In this document: positions 1 to 8,511 of the stretch, piece after piece
Layout: each line of letters begins with the position of its first letter
Position numbering within the stretch: position 1 is the first letter of the stretch
Origin: Lachnospiraceae bacterium
GTDB lineage: Bacteria; Bacillota; Clostridia; Lachnospirales; Lachnospiraceae
DNA: 64,000 nucleotides
Direction of reading: 5' to 3'
Assembly: GCA_015058015.1 (NCBI GenBank)
Contig: SVDM01000002.1
Location: 31,827 to 95,826, forward strand
Position numbers and translations under genes: made by a program
The notes under the pieces: generated by a model
Told to the model about the DNA's origin: nothing
Database searches by the model: none
Seen by the model: only the letters and a program-made list of their open reading frames with translations

Positions 1-264
1 TCTCCGTCTGGACGAGGTCTTCTCTCTCCGTCTGGACGAGGTCTTCTCTCTCCGTCTGGACGAGGTCTTCTCTCTCCCTCCGGACGAGGTCTTCTCTCTC
101 CCTCCGGACGAGGTCTTCTCTCTCCGTCTGGACGAGGTCTTCTCTCTCCGTCTGGACGAGGTCTTCTCTCTCCGTCTGGACGAGGTCTTCTCTCTCCATC
201 AGGACGAGGTCTTCTCTCTCCGTCCGGGCGAGGTCTTCTTTCTCCATCGGGACGCTGTCTTCTC
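1..264 (-). repeat. 24-bp in-frame tandem repeat in infB encoding an RRPRPDGE-type octapeptide
   Basis: Eleven consecutive 24-base units are visible (1-24, 25-48 and so on to 241-264), and the array continues off the left edge. In the infB frame each reads Arg-Arg-Pro-Arg-Pro-Asp-Gly-Glu; units 73-120 carry Glu instead of Asp. Units 1-72 and 121-192 are base-identical, whereas the units nearest the gene start (193-264) have diverged. This is coding sequence in the flexible linker before the conserved IF-2 core. It is not a CRISPR array, because there are no spacers. Confidence 0.95.
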
Positions 265-569
265 TCAGGACGTTCATCCTTACCTGAAGCAGTATTCTGG
301 GGATGGTAAACCTGAATTATATTGGGGCGCTTCTTCTTTGGAGCCGCCTCAGCTTTAACCTCTTCCTTAACCTCTTCAGCAACTTCCTTAACAGCTTCCT
401 TTACCTTGGCAACCTTACCGGCAATCGCTTTTTTGTATTCTTCTATCTGTTCCTCATCCACCGAACTCTGAGCCTTAAGCTCAACTCCTCGTTCGGCAAA
501 GAAAGCAACAATTTCTTTACTTGTTTTATCTAACTCTTTTGCGAGTTCATGAACTCTCATTTTTGCCAT
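1..569 (-). CDS. infB: Translation initiation factor IF-2, N-terminal part (cut by window edge)
   Basis: The minus-strand reading frame opens at an ATG at 569 preceded by GGAGG about nine bases upstream. It runs off the left edge, leaving 189 codons. The first 40 residues (MAKMRVHELAKELDK and following) match the IF-2 N-terminal domain that opens IF-2 in most bacteria. A Lys/Glu-rich linker follows, then a run of Arg-Pro-Asp-Gly octapeptides at 1-264. The GTPase domain lies outside the window. IF-2 delivers initiator tRNA to the ribosome. The gene sits last in the visible rimP-nusA-ylxR-ylxQ-infB order that is standard in Firmicutes, 15 bases after ylxQ. Identity is secure from domain and context; the protein is simply truncated by the window. 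Confidence 0.95.
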   Translation of the reverse strand, partial: MAKMRVHELAKELDKTSKEIVAFFAERGVELKAQSSVDEEQIEEYKKAIAGKVAKVKEAVKEVAEEVKEEVKAEAAPKKKRPNIIQVYHPQNTASGKDERPERRQRPDGERRPRPDGERRPRPDGERRPRPDGERRPRPDGERRPRPDGERRPRPEGERRPRPEGERRPRPDGERRPRPDGERRPRPDG

Positions 570-584
570 ATTCTATATCCTCCG

Positions 585-899
585 CTATTCTGACTTCTTT
601 AATTCTTCGTACTTTTTTATAAGACCTTCTGCAAACGAACTGTCTGTTACAGCTGCCGAAGCCCGATAATCTTTACCGATTGCTTTTCCCAGCTCATCCT
701 TAGTCCCAAGCTCGATAATGGGTACTTCATAATATGAACATTTATCATTAAAAAGCTTTCTGGTATTGTCGGACGCGTCAGATGCCACAATACACAGCTT
801 TGCCTTGCCGCTTTTCACGGCCTTTTCTGTAGCATATTCCCCACTGACAACAGCCCCTGCACGGCAGGCAAGTCCCAGAAAAGATAAAACTTTATTCAC
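585..899 (-). CDS. ylxQ: L7Ae/L30e-family RNA-binding protein YlxQ
   Basis: This 104-residue protein has the L7Ae/L30e/Gadd45 fold signature, with an N-terminal Leu-Gly-Leu-Ala-Cys-Arg-Ala-Gly segment and a Cys-Ile-Val-Ala-Ser-Asp-Ala-Ser strand-turn typical of kink-turn RNA binders. Proteins of this family at the same position between ylxR and infB are small cytosolic RNA-binding proteins whose physiological target is poorly defined. Its start codon immediately follows the ylxR stop (899/900), so the two are probably translationally coupled. The product is about the usual length for YlxQ, and nothing appears damaged. Confidence 0.9.
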   Translation of the reverse strand: MNKVLSFLGLACRAGAVVSGEYATEKAVKSGKAKLCIVASDASDNTRKLFNDKCSYYEVPIIELGTKDELGKAIGKDYRASAAVTDSSFAEGLIKKYEELKKSE

Positions 900-1163
900 T
901 TAACTCATCTCCTCCGTAAGTCTCTCCTTGATCTCGTCAGGTATGGGAACCTTCAAAGACCTTTCAAGTCCCTTGCTCTTTATTGCCTTTGCAAGACATT
1001 CTTTTGAATTGCAAATGTAAGCGCCTCTGCCATTCTTACGTCCGGTGCCGTCAATTTCAATCACGCCTTCTTCAGTTCTTATAACACGAACAAGATCGGA
1101 TTTATTCTTCATCTCACCACAACCGATGCACTTACGCTTAGGTATCTTCTTGCCTGTTGCCAA
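900..1163 (-). CDS. ylxR: YlxR/RnpM family RNA-binding protein (DUF448)
   Basis: The 87-residue product shows the DUF448 pattern: a basic N-terminus, Arg-Lys-Cys-Ile-Gly-Cys-Gly with a Cys-x-x-Cys pair near residues 12-15, the Gly-Arg-Gly-Ala-Tyr-Ile-Cys motif and a second Cys in the Cys-Leu-Ala-Lys-Ala stretch. The family sits between nusA and infB in most Firmicutes. Published work on the Bacillus subtilis homologue links it to RNase P RNA (name RnpM); a similar role here is inference. It starts 31 bases after nusA and abuts ylxQ. Length and order are normal. Confidence 0.92.
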   Translation of the reverse strand: MATGKKIPKRKCIGCGEMKNKSDLVRVIRTEEGVIEIDGTGRKNGRGAYICNSKECLAKAIKSKGLERSLKVPIPDEIKERLTEEMS

Positions 1164-1194
1164 ATAATCAACTTCCTTCTCTAAAGAATATTAC

Positions 1195-2430
1195 TTACTC
1201 TGCGTCTTCGTCGGATGAATCATCATCGTAGTCTGCTTCATCATCATAGGGAGCTTCTTCATCATCATAGTACTCATCGTCGTCATCATAGTACTCATCG
1301 TCATCATCATAGTACTCATCATCATCGTAGTACTCATCATCATCGTAGTACTCGTCTTCATCGTAGTACTCGTCTTCACCGTAGAATCCTTCAATCTCCT
1401 TAGCCTGTGACTCACTCTTGATATCAATCTTGAATCCTGTAAGCCTTGCAGCAAGTCTCGCATTCTGTCCTTCCTTACCGATTGCAAGGGATAACTGATA
1501 ATCCGGAACCACAACCTTGGCCGTCTTCTCGTCAGGGTCTGCCATAACGGAAATAACCTTTGCAGGGCTTAAGGCATTCTCAATTAAGATAGCCGGATTG
1601 TCACTCCAGTTAATGATATCAATCTTCTCACCGCGAAGTTCTTCAACGATGGCATTAACACGACTTCCGCTTACACCAACACAAGCTCCTACCGGGTCAA
1701 CATCAGGATTATTGGACCATACAGCAATCTTGGTTCTTGAACCTGCCTCACGGGATACCTGCTTAATCTCTACGATACCGTCTTTAATCTCAGTAACCTC
1801 AGACTCAAAAAGACGTCTTACAAGGTCAGGGTGAGTTCTTGAAACCAGAATTCTCGGTCCCTTTGTTGTGTCTTTAACTTCAAGAATAAATACCTTGATT
1901 CTTTCGGTAGGCTTGAAGTGCTCTGTCTTAACCTGCTCATTCTCATTAAGAAGAGCGTCTGCCTTACCCAGGTTGATGCTGATATTCTTACCTACATATC
2001 TTTGAACGATACCGGTTACAACATCTTTTTCTTTTCCGTTGTACTGCTTAAAGAGGACATTTCTCTCCTCTTCTCTGATCTTCTGCAAGATAACATTCTT
2101 TGCATTCTGTGCGGCAATACGACCGAATTCCTTGGTCTTAATCTCGATTTCAACGATATCTCCGACCTTGGCCTTCTTGTTAATCTGCTTAGCTTCTTCA
2201 AGGCTAATTTCCACTGCGGGATCCTCAACCTCCTCAACAACGGTCTTCTCAGCCAGAACCTGATAGTCACAAGTTTCTCTGTTCATGATAACCTTAACGT
2301 TATCAGCTTTGCCGTAGTTGTTCTTGTAAGCTGTTACAAGAGAATTCTCGATTGCATCAAAGAGAACATCTTTCTTAATGTCCTTTTCTTTCTCAATGGT
2401 ATTGAGAGCTTCTAATAATTCACTGTTCAT
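1195..2430 (-). CDS. nusA: Transcription termination/antitermination factor NusA with acidic repeat tail
   Basis: The 411-residue protein has the usual order: an N-terminal RNA-polymerase-binding domain (about 1-130), an S1 domain (about 130-205, around [19 protein letters not shown]) and two KH domains (about 205-345, with Gly-Ser-Arg-Val-Asn-Ala-Ile-Val and [10 protein letters not shown] loops). Gram-positive NusA normally ends there. Here about 60 further residues (352-411) form a repeat of Asp, Glu and Tyr, described separately. NusA modulates pausing and termination of RNA polymerase. It follows rimP by 33 bases in the same operon. Start at 2430 is preceded by a GGAGG motif. Confidence 0.97.
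   Translation of the reverse strand: MNSELLEALNTIEKEKDIKKDVLFDAIENSLVTAYKNNYGKADNVKVIMNRETCDYQVLAEKTVVEEVEDPAVEISLEEAKQINKKAKVGDIVEIEIKTKEFGRIAAQNAKNVILQKIREEERNVLFKQYNGKEKDVVTGIVQRYVGKNISINLGKADALLNENEQVKTEHFKPTERIKVFILEVKDTTKGPRILVSRTHPDLVRRLFESEVTEIKDGIVEIKQVSREAGSRTKIAVWSNNPDVDPVGACVGVSGSRVNAIVEELRGEKIDIINWSDNPAILIENALSPAKVISVMADPDEKTAKVVVPDYQLSLAIGKEGQNARLAARLTGFKIDIKSESQAKEIEGFYGEDEYYDEDEYYDDDEYYDDDEYYDDDDEYYDDDDEYYDDEEAPYDDEADYDDDSSDEDAE
1198..1377 (-). repeat. In-frame acidic/tyrosine repeat at the NusA C-terminus
   Basis: The last 60 codons of nusA encode six consecutive DEYYD units separated by one or two Asp/Glu residues, then a looser Pro-Tyr-Asp-Asp and Asp-Tyr-Asp-Asp stretch. 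At the DNA level the units are 18-21 bases of GAT/GAC/GAA and TAC codons, visible on the plus strand as tcatcatcatagtactcatc-like words. No hydrophobic residues other than Tyr occur, so the tail is probably disordered. Confidence 0.95.
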
Positions 2431-2463
2431 TAATATATCCTCCGTAAAATTATATTCGTATTA

Positions 2464-2928
2464 TTAAAAGTCAAATGCCAGCCGTATAAGGGCCAAATCT
2501 TTTCTGTCAAATACACATTCTGTCCCATCAACCTCTACAGTAACGGTTTTCTCGTCAAAGGCTTTAAGGATTCCTTTAAACTCTTTGCGCTTGTCAATAG
2601 CCTTGTAAGTCTTAAGTTCAACTTCTTCACCGATGCTTCTGGCAAAGTCCTTATCTTTCTTTAAAGGTCGTCCCAGCCCCGGTGAACTTACCTCCAGGAT
2701 GTAGGCGTCATCAATAAAGTCGTGCTCATCCATAATATCACTTAAGCGTCTGCTGACAATCTCACAGTCATCAATGGTGATTCCGCCGGGCTTGTCAATG
2801 TAAACTCTTAAGTACCAGGTACCTGCTTCCTTTACATACTCCACATCCACAAGTTCAAACTTGTTCTCCTCTATAACAGGCAATACAAGTTCTTCTGTTC
2901 TTTGTTCGTAGGTTTCTCTTTTAGACAT
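2464..2928 (-). CDS. rimP: Ribosome maturation factor RimP
   Basis: This 154-residue protein has the RimP layout: an N-terminal alpha/beta domain with Glu-Leu-Val-Asp-Val-Glu-Tyr and Leu-Arg-Val-Tyr-Ile-Asp-Lys-Pro-Gly-Gly-Ile motifs, the Leu-Glu-Val-Ser-Ser-Pro-Gly-Leu-Gly-Arg-Pro-Leu signature near residues 80-92, and a C-terminal Sm-like barrel. RimP assists 30S subunit maturation. It is the first gene of the nusA-infB operon; a promoter lies at 3016-3044. The ATG at 2928 follows a CGGAGGAATGTG ribosome binding site. Length and motifs are normal. Confidence 0.96.
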   Translation of the reverse strand: MSKRETYEQRTEELVLPVIEENKFELVDVEYVKEAGTWYLRVYIDKPGGITIDDCEIVSRRLSDIMDEHDFIDDAYILEVSSPGLGRPLKKDKDFARSIGEEVELKTYKAIDKRKEFKGILKAFDEKTVTVEVDGTECVFDRKDLALIRLAFDF

Positions 2929-2960
2929 TCACATTCCTCCGAATAGTCTTCTCATACCAA

Positions 2961-2993
2961 CAAAGAAGAGTGGATTCGCATCCACTCTTTTTG
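2961..2993 (-). terminator. Hairpin in the rimP leader; attenuator or terminator of the upstream gene
   Basis: A perfect 10-bp stem (2966-2975 with 2980-2989, loop 2976-2979) is followed on the minus strand by a short pyrimidine-rich stretch, CTTCTTTG. It lies downstream of the predicted rimP promoter, so it is inside the rimP leader as well as downstream of the gene ending at 3041. The U-tract is imperfect, so it may terminate only partly. Confidence 0.6.
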
Positions 2994-3015
2994 CTCGGTC
3001 AATATTTACTATGTA

Positions 3016-3044
3016 ATAATAACACTTATTTCTTGTAAAATCAA
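3016..3044 (-). promoter_or_regulatory. Predicted sigma-A promoter of the rimP-nusA-infB operon
   Basis: Minus strand: TTGATT at 3044-3039, 17-base spacer, TATTAT at 3021-3016. The -35 element overlaps the stop codon of the upstream gene ending at 3041. It predicts a leader of about 80 nt before rimP. Confidence 0.65.
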
Positions 3045-4996
3045 GTGTTTTCTCCACTTTGAGCAAGCTTGTCCAGCTCTCCGCTTACCAAATCCACCGT
3101 CTCAAGTACATGAGCCGCCGAAGCAGATATCTCCTCAGTAGCAGCAGCAAAGCTCTGGGTCTTGTCTGTTACTCCTTCAATTATATTCAAAAGATTCTTT
3201 GTATCATCAACAATCTTATCAATGGAGTCCCTGATTGCTTCGTTATTCTCGGCACTGCCTGCGGCAGTAGTTCTCGAAGTGGAAGCCAGCTGATTAATCT
3301 CATTGGCCACAACAGCGAAGCCTCTTCCCGCCTCGCCCGCTCTCGCCGCTTCTATGCTGGCATTAAGAGCAAGAAGATTAGTCTGGGAAGCAATGCTGAC
3401 AACCTTTTTGTTGTTTTCTTCAAGCTGTTTTAAGAATTCAAGTATATCTCCCATGGAATCATCCAGTTTTTTGCAGAACTCAGATACATTCCTTACATCT
3501 TCGTTTAATTCGTTACTGTCTTTGGCATTTCGTGCATTACCAGACACCATATCCTCCATGGATGCTTTTAGTATATCAAAATGCTCATTAACATTGCGAA
3601 TAGTCTCAAAGATAGCTGCTTCCTGGGATTTAATCTTCTCTTTTTCTTCAACAACCAATCTTTCTGCAGCCTCACGCTCACCCTCAACCATGGATTTCAG
3701 ATAATGAACACAGTTATCCTTCTGATTGAAGCCGTTAAATATAGCCGTTGCCATGTCTTTACATGTTTCATATCCGCAGCAGGAACAGTTTATATTCTGT
3801 TCTTCCGGAGTATTCTTATGCATGGTTTCGAATATCTGACGAAGCTGAGTGTCACTTGGAATCCTTATTTCACAGGATTTGCTTCTGTCTGTATATTTTC
3901 TCAGATAATCGTTTAGATTAAGATTTGCAAATTGCTTGTTTAAAGCAGCAAGCCTCATTGCGGGTGTGGTATTTTTATCCCAGGGACCCTTGTTGGTCTT
4001 TTTAACCGACTCTCTTATGTTAAGCAGGTTATATAAGGCATCATCCGTTTCGGAGATGGCAGGATCTGTTGCCGTACCGCATATACAACCGTTCTCACAA
4101 TTTAATGCATCAATGAAGAGGAAGGGTGTTTTACCCCCGATTATCCTGTCCTTGTTCTTCTCAAGGAAGTGATACATTCTCTTCTCGCCTTCTATCTGAC
4201 GAATAAACACACTTTCTCCCAAAAGCCAGTATACATTCTCCTTCAGACCACCGGGAGTGGGATAGAGTGAACCAAGGCCATACTCTATCTCATCCGAACA
4301 GGGTGCTCCGCTAACCCCATGTTCTTTAACGTATTTCATAAGGTGTTCAAAGGTAACGTTATATGTAATATAACCCCCGTTATTGGGATCGTCTATTTCC
4401 ATCTTTTTGGCAATACAGGGACTTATAAAAGCAAGTTTGTCTGTAACACCCATATTCTTTTTCGCGTAAATTGCCGCGCACATCATGGGGCTTTGAACAG
4501 GAAACAGCTTTGGAATAATCTCCGGCATATACCTCTCAATATATCCCACCACTGCGGGACAAGGCTGAGATATGCCTCCCAGGAAGTTATTCTTCTGAAT
4601 ATAATTAATATAAGCCCATGTACAGATATCTGCGCCAAAGGATACACTTATTATTCTGTTTACTCCACAGGCCTTCAGACCTCCCAGCACACTTTCATAC
4701 TCTCTTTTGTAATTTGCCATAAATGCAGGCGCAAGAAGAATAGATATCTTCTCTCCCTTTTTGAGGTCTTCAAAAAACCTTTCGGTGTCATCCCTGAATT
4801 CACGCGCATTGTGTTCACATACATCAAAGCAGGCACCACAGGCTATACATCTGTCCCCATCCACATCAATTCTGGTATTGCCGTATTCATCTACTTCTGT
4901 GGATACACATGCTCCCATGCAGCTACAGGCATTAATACACCTGTGACAACCTACACATTTGTCGTTAGTAAAAACAAGACCTTGTCCATATGCCAT
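3041..4996 (-). CDS. [FeFe]-hydrogenase-like sensor fused to a chemoreceptor signalling domain
   Basis: The 651-residue soluble protein is built of four parts. Residues 1-65 hold two [4Fe-4S] ferredoxin motifs (Cys14/17/20/24 and Cys50/53/56/60). Residues 80-315 are an [FeFe]-hydrogenase H-domain. The four expected H-cluster cysteines are visible at 146 (QPCP), 194 (SPCIAKK), 300 and 304 (NCENGC), but the catalytic enzymes' TSCCP is QPCP, losing the proton-transfer cysteine. Residues 400-432 are a Cys-rich Fe-S domain (Cys404, 407, 412, 429). Residues 440-651 form a coiled coil with the methyl-accepting receptor hairpin tip ([20 protein letters not shown]). There are no membrane segments. Sensory rather than catalytic hydrogenase is inferred, feeding CheA/CheW. 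It has its own promoter at 5066-5094. Confidence 0.9.
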   Translation of the reverse strand: MAYGQGLVFTNDKCVGCHRCINACSCMGACVSTEVDEYGNTRIDVDGDRCIACGACFDVCEHNAREFRDDTERFFEDLKKGEKISILLAPAFMANYKREYESVLGGLKACGVNRIISVSFGADICTWAYINYIQKNNFLGGISQPCPAVVGYIERYMPEIIPKLFPVQSPMMCAAIYAKKNMGVTDKLAFISPCIAKKMEIDDPNNGGYITYNVTFEHLMKYVKEHGVSGAPCSDEIEYGLGSLYPTPGGLKENVYWLLGESVFIRQIEGEKRMYHFLEKNKDRIIGGKTPFLFIDALNCENGCICGTATDPAISETDDALYNLLNIRESVKKTNKGPWDKNTTPAMRLAALNKQFANLNLNDYLRKYTDRSKSCEIRIPSDTQLRQIFETMHKNTPEEQNINCSCCGYETCKDMATAIFNGFNQKDNCVHYLKSMVEGEREAAERLVVEEKEKIKSQEAAIFETIRNVNEHFDILKASMEDMVSGNARNAKDSNELNEDVRNVSEFCKKLDDSMGDILEFLKQLEENNKKVVSIASQTNLLALNASIEAARAGEAGRGFAVVANEINQLASTSRTTAAGSAENNEAIRDSIDKIVDDTKNLLNIIEGVTDKTQSFAAATEEISASAAHVLETVDLVSGELDKLAQSGENT

Positions 4997-5065
4997 TTAA
5001 ACTTCCCCCTATCGTTATTTCTGTAACGTCTCTAAAATATCAAATATGTATCTCCCATAAAAGAT

Positions 5066-5094
5066 ATTCTAATACAATTATGCGATTATTTCAA
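5066..5094 (-). promoter_or_regulatory. Predicted promoter of the hydrogenase-chemoreceptor gene
   Basis: Minus strand: TTGAAA at 5094-5089, 17-base spacer, TAGAAT at 5071-5066, about 70 bases before the ATG at 4996, which has a GGGGGAA ribosome binding site. Confidence 0.65.
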
Positions 5095-5158
5095 ATCATA
5101 TTGCTAATTGTGTAGTATTTCGTGTCAAAATAGCATTATTGTATTCACGCTTAAGGGT

Positions 5159-5188
5159 ATAAAAAAAGCAGACACCCTTGGTGTCCGC
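5159..5188 (-). terminator. Intrinsic terminator after galE
   Basis: Minus strand: GCGGACACC pairs with GGTGTCTGC around a short loop (stem 5188-5168 with one G-U pair), followed by seven T residues (5167-5161). It lies 13 bases past the galE stop. Confidence 0.85.
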
Positions 5189-5200
5189 TCTAAAATCTCT

Positions 5201-6217
5201 TTATTGGTTATAACCCTGTGGGTTTTGGCTCTGCCATCTCCAGGAATCTTCGCACATTCTCTCAATACCAAACTCCGCCTTCCAGCCAAGCTCAGCTGCA
5301 GCCAGTGAAGGATCTGCATAACAGGTGGCTATATCTCCCGGTCTACGGTCCATAATCTTATATGGAACTTCCTTGCCGCAAGCCTTGCCAAATGCCTTAA
5401 TTACCTCAAGAACCGAATACCCGTTGCCGGTTCCCAGATTATAGATTAGTACCTTTTTGTCGGTTTCTTTAATCTTCTTAATAGCACATACATGCCCTTT
5501 TGCCAGGTCAACTACGTGAATGTAATCCCTTACTCCGGTTCCATCCGGTGTATTGTAGTCATTGCCGAATACTCTTACATACTCATGACGCCCGATGGCT
5601 ACCTGGGCAACATAAGGAAGCAGATTATTGGGAATTCCTTTGGGGTCTTCTCCTATCATACCGCTTTCATGGGCTCCGATTGGGTTGAAATATCTAAGCA
5701 GAATAATTCTCCACTCCGGATCAGCCACAGAGATATCCTGTAAGATCTCTTCAATCATAAGCTTCGTTCTTCCGTAGGGATTAGTAACGGATAAGGGGAA
5801 ATCCTCTTTAATGGGAACTGTAGCCGGATCTCCGTATACTGTTGCCGAGGAGCTGAATACTATGCTCTTGCAGCCGTGATTTCTCATAACATCACACAGT
5901 ACAAGAGTTCCGTGGATATTGTTGTCGTAGTATTCCAATGGCTTCTCCACTGATTCACCTACGGCCTTGAGTCCCGCAAAATGTATAACGGAATCAATAT
6001 TCTCCTTCTCGAAGATGGTATTCATAGCCTTCTGGTCTCTGATATCCGCATTGTAGAATTTCAGTGTTTTTCCTGTAATCTTCTGCACTCTGTTAAGTGA
6101 TTCTTCGTTTGAATTGGAAAGGTTATCGCATACAACCACATCATATCCTGCATTAAGCAGTTCAACGCAAGTATGGCTTCCGATATAACCTGCTCCACCT
6201 GTTACTAAAATTGACAT
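5201..6217 (-). CDS. galE: UDP-glucose 4-epimerase
   Basis: The 338-residue protein is a short-chain dehydrogenase-type epimerase of normal GalE length. It has the NAD-binding Thr-Gly-Gly-Ala-Gly-Tyr-Ile-Gly loop at residues 6-13, the Phe-Ser-Ser-Ser-Ala-Thr-Val-Tyr-Gly stretch near 121-129 and the catalytic Tyr148-x-x-x-Lys152. It interconverts UDP-glucose and UDP-galactose. It lies 72 bases downstream of glgB on the same strand, and a terminator follows at 5159-5188, so glgB-galE is probably one unit. UDP-galactose made here would be the substrate for the UDP-galactopyranose mutase encoded at 31345-32499. Confidence 0.96.
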   Translation of the reverse strand: MSILVTGGAGYIGSHTCVELLNAGYDVVVCDNLSNSNEESLNRVQKITGKTLKFYNADIRDQKAMNTIFEKENIDSVIHFAGLKAVGESVEKPLEYYDNNIHGTLVLCDVMRNHGCKSIVFSSSATVYGDPATVPIKEDFPLSVTNPYGRTKLMIEEILQDISVADPEWRIILLRYFNPIGAHESGMIGEDPKGIPNNLLPYVAQVAIGRHEYVRVFGNDYNTPDGTGVRDYIHVVDLAKGHVCAIKKIKETDKKVLIYNLGTGNGYSVLEVIKAFGKACGKEVPYKIMDRRPGDIATCYADPSLAAAELGWKAEFGIERMCEDSWRWQSQNPQGYNQ

Positions 6218-6289
6218 AATATTATATCTCCTTAACTCATGTTAAAATCTTCAAACACACTTATTATGAAGCACCTTATGCTATCACAA

Positions 6290-8200
6290 TCATTCGTCTT
6301 CGTCAAATATCGGGAACTCAAATATTATTCCTTCAAAGGGTCTTAAGTTATACTCCAGGGTAAATTCCCTGCCGTCACATTCACTTCTCCTGGGTAAAAC
6401 AGGTGGAATATCCCCTACCTCGTCGGGACCTCCGCCTCCCGGCAGACTGTCATAAGTTGAAAACACCCTTTTGTACATACCGTCAATGGGTACACCGCAT
6501 TTGTAGTATCCGTAATCCATAGGCGAGAAGTTGATTACCACCAACACCGCCGAATTATAATTCCAGGGATTACGTCTTATATAACTTACTATATTACGAC
6601 CTGCATCGTTCCTGTTAACCCACTCAAAGGTCCGATAGTCCTTGGAATCCGCATATAATACCGGATGCTCCTTATATATATTAAGCAGATTTCTCACACA
6701 GTGCATTATATCTCTTCTGCCGAAGTCTTCCGTAAGCCACCAGTTTAGCTCCCTGTTTTCATCCCACTCTCTGTCTTCACCGAACTCCTGTCCCATAAAG
6801 AGAAGCTTTTTCCCGGGGTGGGTAAACTGATATGTATACAAGGCCTTAAGTCCTCCGGACTTCTCAGGCATAGAGCCGGGGTTCTTAAGAAGCATGGGTT
6901 TCTTTCCATATACCACCTCATCATGAGATAAAACCAGTATGAAATTCTCCGTATAAGCATAATCCAGGGAATGGGTAATAAGATCGTGGGAATACTGTCT
7001 GTAGATTGTATCTTTCTCCACATATCTTAAGGTGTCATTCATCCAGCCCATATTCCACTTGAGTAAGAATCCTACTCCACCCTCCTCAACCGGAGTGGTA
7101 ATGGCAGGTAGCACCGAGGAATCCTCTGCAATCAAGTATCCTTTTGTCTGATGACGAACAGCATAATTAAGTTGCTTAAGGAAGTCCTTGCTCTCAAGGT
7201 TCTCATTACCGCCGAACATATTGGGGCGCCATTTCTCCCGACTGAATGATGCATATAACATAGCTGCCACCGCATCCACTCTTAGGGCATCTGCATGGAA
7301 TTCCTTAATCCAGTAGAATGCACTTGAGATAAGAAAGCTTCTTACCACCGGCTTGGTGTGATCAAAAGCATAAGTTCCCCATTCCGGATATTCTGCCTTC
7401 AAAGGATCATCAGACTCGTAGAGGCAGGTACCGTCAAAATGCTCTAACGCAAACTCATCCTTGGGAAAATGAGCCGGCACCCAGTCAATAATAACTCCAA
7501 TACCCGCCTGATGAAGCACATCCACCAGGTATCTGAAATCATCCGGGTTGCCATATCTGCTGGTGGGAGCAAAATACCCCGTAACCTGATATCCCCAGGA
7601 AGGATCAAAGGGATATTCGCATATTCCCATAAGTTCCACATGGGTATATCCCATGTAGGTAACGTATTTCACCAGTTCATCTGCCAGAATTCTGTAATTC
7701 AAATACTCTGCAGAATCTCCTGAGCCCTTCTTCTTCCATGAGCCCAGATGAACCTCATATATAGCCATGGGATTGTCCAGTACTTTACCGGAATCAACCC
7801 TATCCATATACTCATCATCATTCCATTTATAATTGTCAAGGCCGTATACTATGGATGCATTATTGGGACGCACTTCAGAATAAAACTGATAGGGGTCTAT
7901 CTTATATCTCTTAACACCATCAGCCCCTACAATAACAAAGCGGTATTTATCACCTTCTTTAACATATGGCATAAATACCTCCCACATTCCATTATCGTAG
8001 CGTTCCATAGCCCCTTTGCTCTCATCCCACCAGGTCTGTTCCGTAATAACATTTACAGACTTGGCACCAGGCGCATATACCGCAAAGCGGACCCCTTCCA
8101 CTCCGTCTTCTTCCTCTATGTGTGCTCCAAGCTTCTTGTATGATTCATAGTTAGTGCCTTCATGATACAGAAAACTATCAAAATCAGAAAACCCTTTCAC
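6290..8200 (-). CDS. glgB: 1,4-alpha-glucan branching enzyme
   Basis: A 636-residue GH13 glycogen branching enzyme. It carries an N-terminal CBM48-type beta domain, then the catalytic barrel with GVIIDWVPAHFPKD, the nucleophile motif ALRVDAVAAMLY, the acid/base motif LIAEDSS and LSHDEVV. It forms alpha-1,6 branches in glycogen. The start is placed at a GTG at 8200, five bases after GGGGGAG. The frame stays open to a TTG at 8245, but that codon overlaps the -10 element of the predicted promoter at 8236-8264, which makes it untenable as a start. galE follows by 72 bases. Other glycogen genes are not in the window. Confidence 0.95.
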   Translation of the reverse strand: MKGFSDFDSFLYHEGTNYESYKKLGAHIEEEDGVEGVRFAVYAPGAKSVNVITEQTWWDESKGAMERYDNGMWEVFMPYVKEGDKYRFVIVGADGVKRYKIDPYQFYSEVRPNNASIVYGLDNYKWNDDEYMDRVDSGKVLDNPMAIYEVHLGSWKKKGSGDSAEYLNYRILADELVKYVTYMGYTHVELMGICEYPFDPSWGYQVTGYFAPTSRYGNPDDFRYLVDVLHQAGIGVIIDWVPAHFPKDEFALEHFDGTCLYESDDPLKAEYPEWGTYAFDHTKPVVRSFLISSAFYWIKEFHADALRVDAVAAMLYASFSREKWRPNMFGGNENLESKDFLKQLNYAVRHQTKGYLIAEDSSVLPAITTPVEEGGVGFLLKWNMGWMNDTLRYVEKDTIYRQYSHDLITHSLDYAYTENFILVLSHDEVVYGKKPMLLKNPGSMPEKSGGLKALYTYQFTHPGKKLLFMGQEFGEDREWDENRELNWWLTEDFGRRDIMHCVRNLLNIYKEHPVLYADSKDYRTFEWVNRNDAGRNIVSYIRRNPWNYNSAVLVVINFSPMDYGYYKCGVPIDGMYKRVFSTYDSLPGGGGPDEVGDIPPVLPRRSECDGREFTLEYNLRPFEGIIFEFPIFDEDE

Positions 8201-8235
8201 TGTTTCTCCCCCTATTGTAAAAACATTCCTCACTA

Positions 8236-8264
8236 ATTGTATCAAATATCACCTGCTAAAACAA
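8236..8264 (-). promoter_or_regulatory. Predicted promoter of glgB-galE
   Basis: Minus strand: TTGTTT at 8264-8259, 17-base spacer ending in TGA, TACAAT at 8241-8236 (extended -10). It helps decide the glgB start because the upstream TTG at 8245 falls in this element. Confidence 0.6.
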
Positions 8265-8290
8265 GTTGACCAAATTCTTTAAAAAAATGC

Positions 8291-8319
8291 TTGTCAAAAG
8301 GGAAATAATATAGTAATAT
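8291..8319 (+). promoter_or_regulatory. Predicted promoter of tRNA-Glu
   Basis: Plus strand: TTGTCA at 8291-8296, 17-base spacer, TAATAT at 8314-8319, about 30 bases before the tRNA. It is divergent from the glgB promoter. Confidence 0.65.
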
Positions 8320-8350
8320 AATCAAGTGCCTGTCGAAAGGCAATCAAAAT

Positions 8351-8422
8351 GGTTCGTTGGTCAAGTGGTTAAGACGCTGCCCTCTCACGGCAGAATCACG
8401 GGTTCGACTCCCGTACGAACTG
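8351..8422 (+). tRNA. tRNA-Glu (anticodon CTC)
   Basis: A 72-base cloverleaf can be drawn. The acceptor stem GGTTCGT pairs with ACGAACT (one G-U). The anticodon stem CTGCC/GGCAG encloses the loop CTCTCAC with anticodon CTC, reading GAG. The T arm is CGGGTTCGACTCCCG and the discriminator base is G. CCA is not encoded; a T-run follows directly. It is a single-gene transcript between a predicted promoter and a strong terminator. Confidence 0.95.
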
Positions 8423-8440
8423 TTTTTTTATTGTTAAAAA

Positions 8441-8469
8441 ACAGACCGGATTTTCCGGTCTGCTTTTTT
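8441..8469 (+). terminator. Bidirectional terminator between tRNA-Glu and the UroD-family gene
   Basis: Plus strand: CAGACCGG (8442-8449) pairs with CCGGTCTG (8455-8462), followed by CTTTTTT. The A-run at 8436-8441 gives a matching T-run on the minus strand, so it can also serve the convergent gene ending at 8512. Confidence 0.9.
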
Positions 8470-8511
8470 GTGCGTATTTATAGGAGTAAAAATGTAACTT
8501 ATTATCGTATT

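Noticed and set aside
1..264. Array of 24-bp repeats as a possible CRISPR
   Set aside because: Units are contiguous without spacers and keep the infB reading frame; it is a coding tandem repeat.
1191..1514. Met/Thr-rich minus frame and His-rich plus frame (1215-1403) over the nusA tail
   Set aside because: Low-complexity shadows of the Asp/Tyr codon repeat in nusA; no ribosome binding site or conserved pattern.
4319..5026. 235-codon plus-strand frame
   Set aside because: Antisense to the ferredoxin/hydrogenase coding region, with no binding site and no recognisable domain.
8201..8245. TTG at 8245 as the glgB start
   Set aside because: It overlaps the -10 element; the GTG at 8200 has a strong GGGGGAG site.
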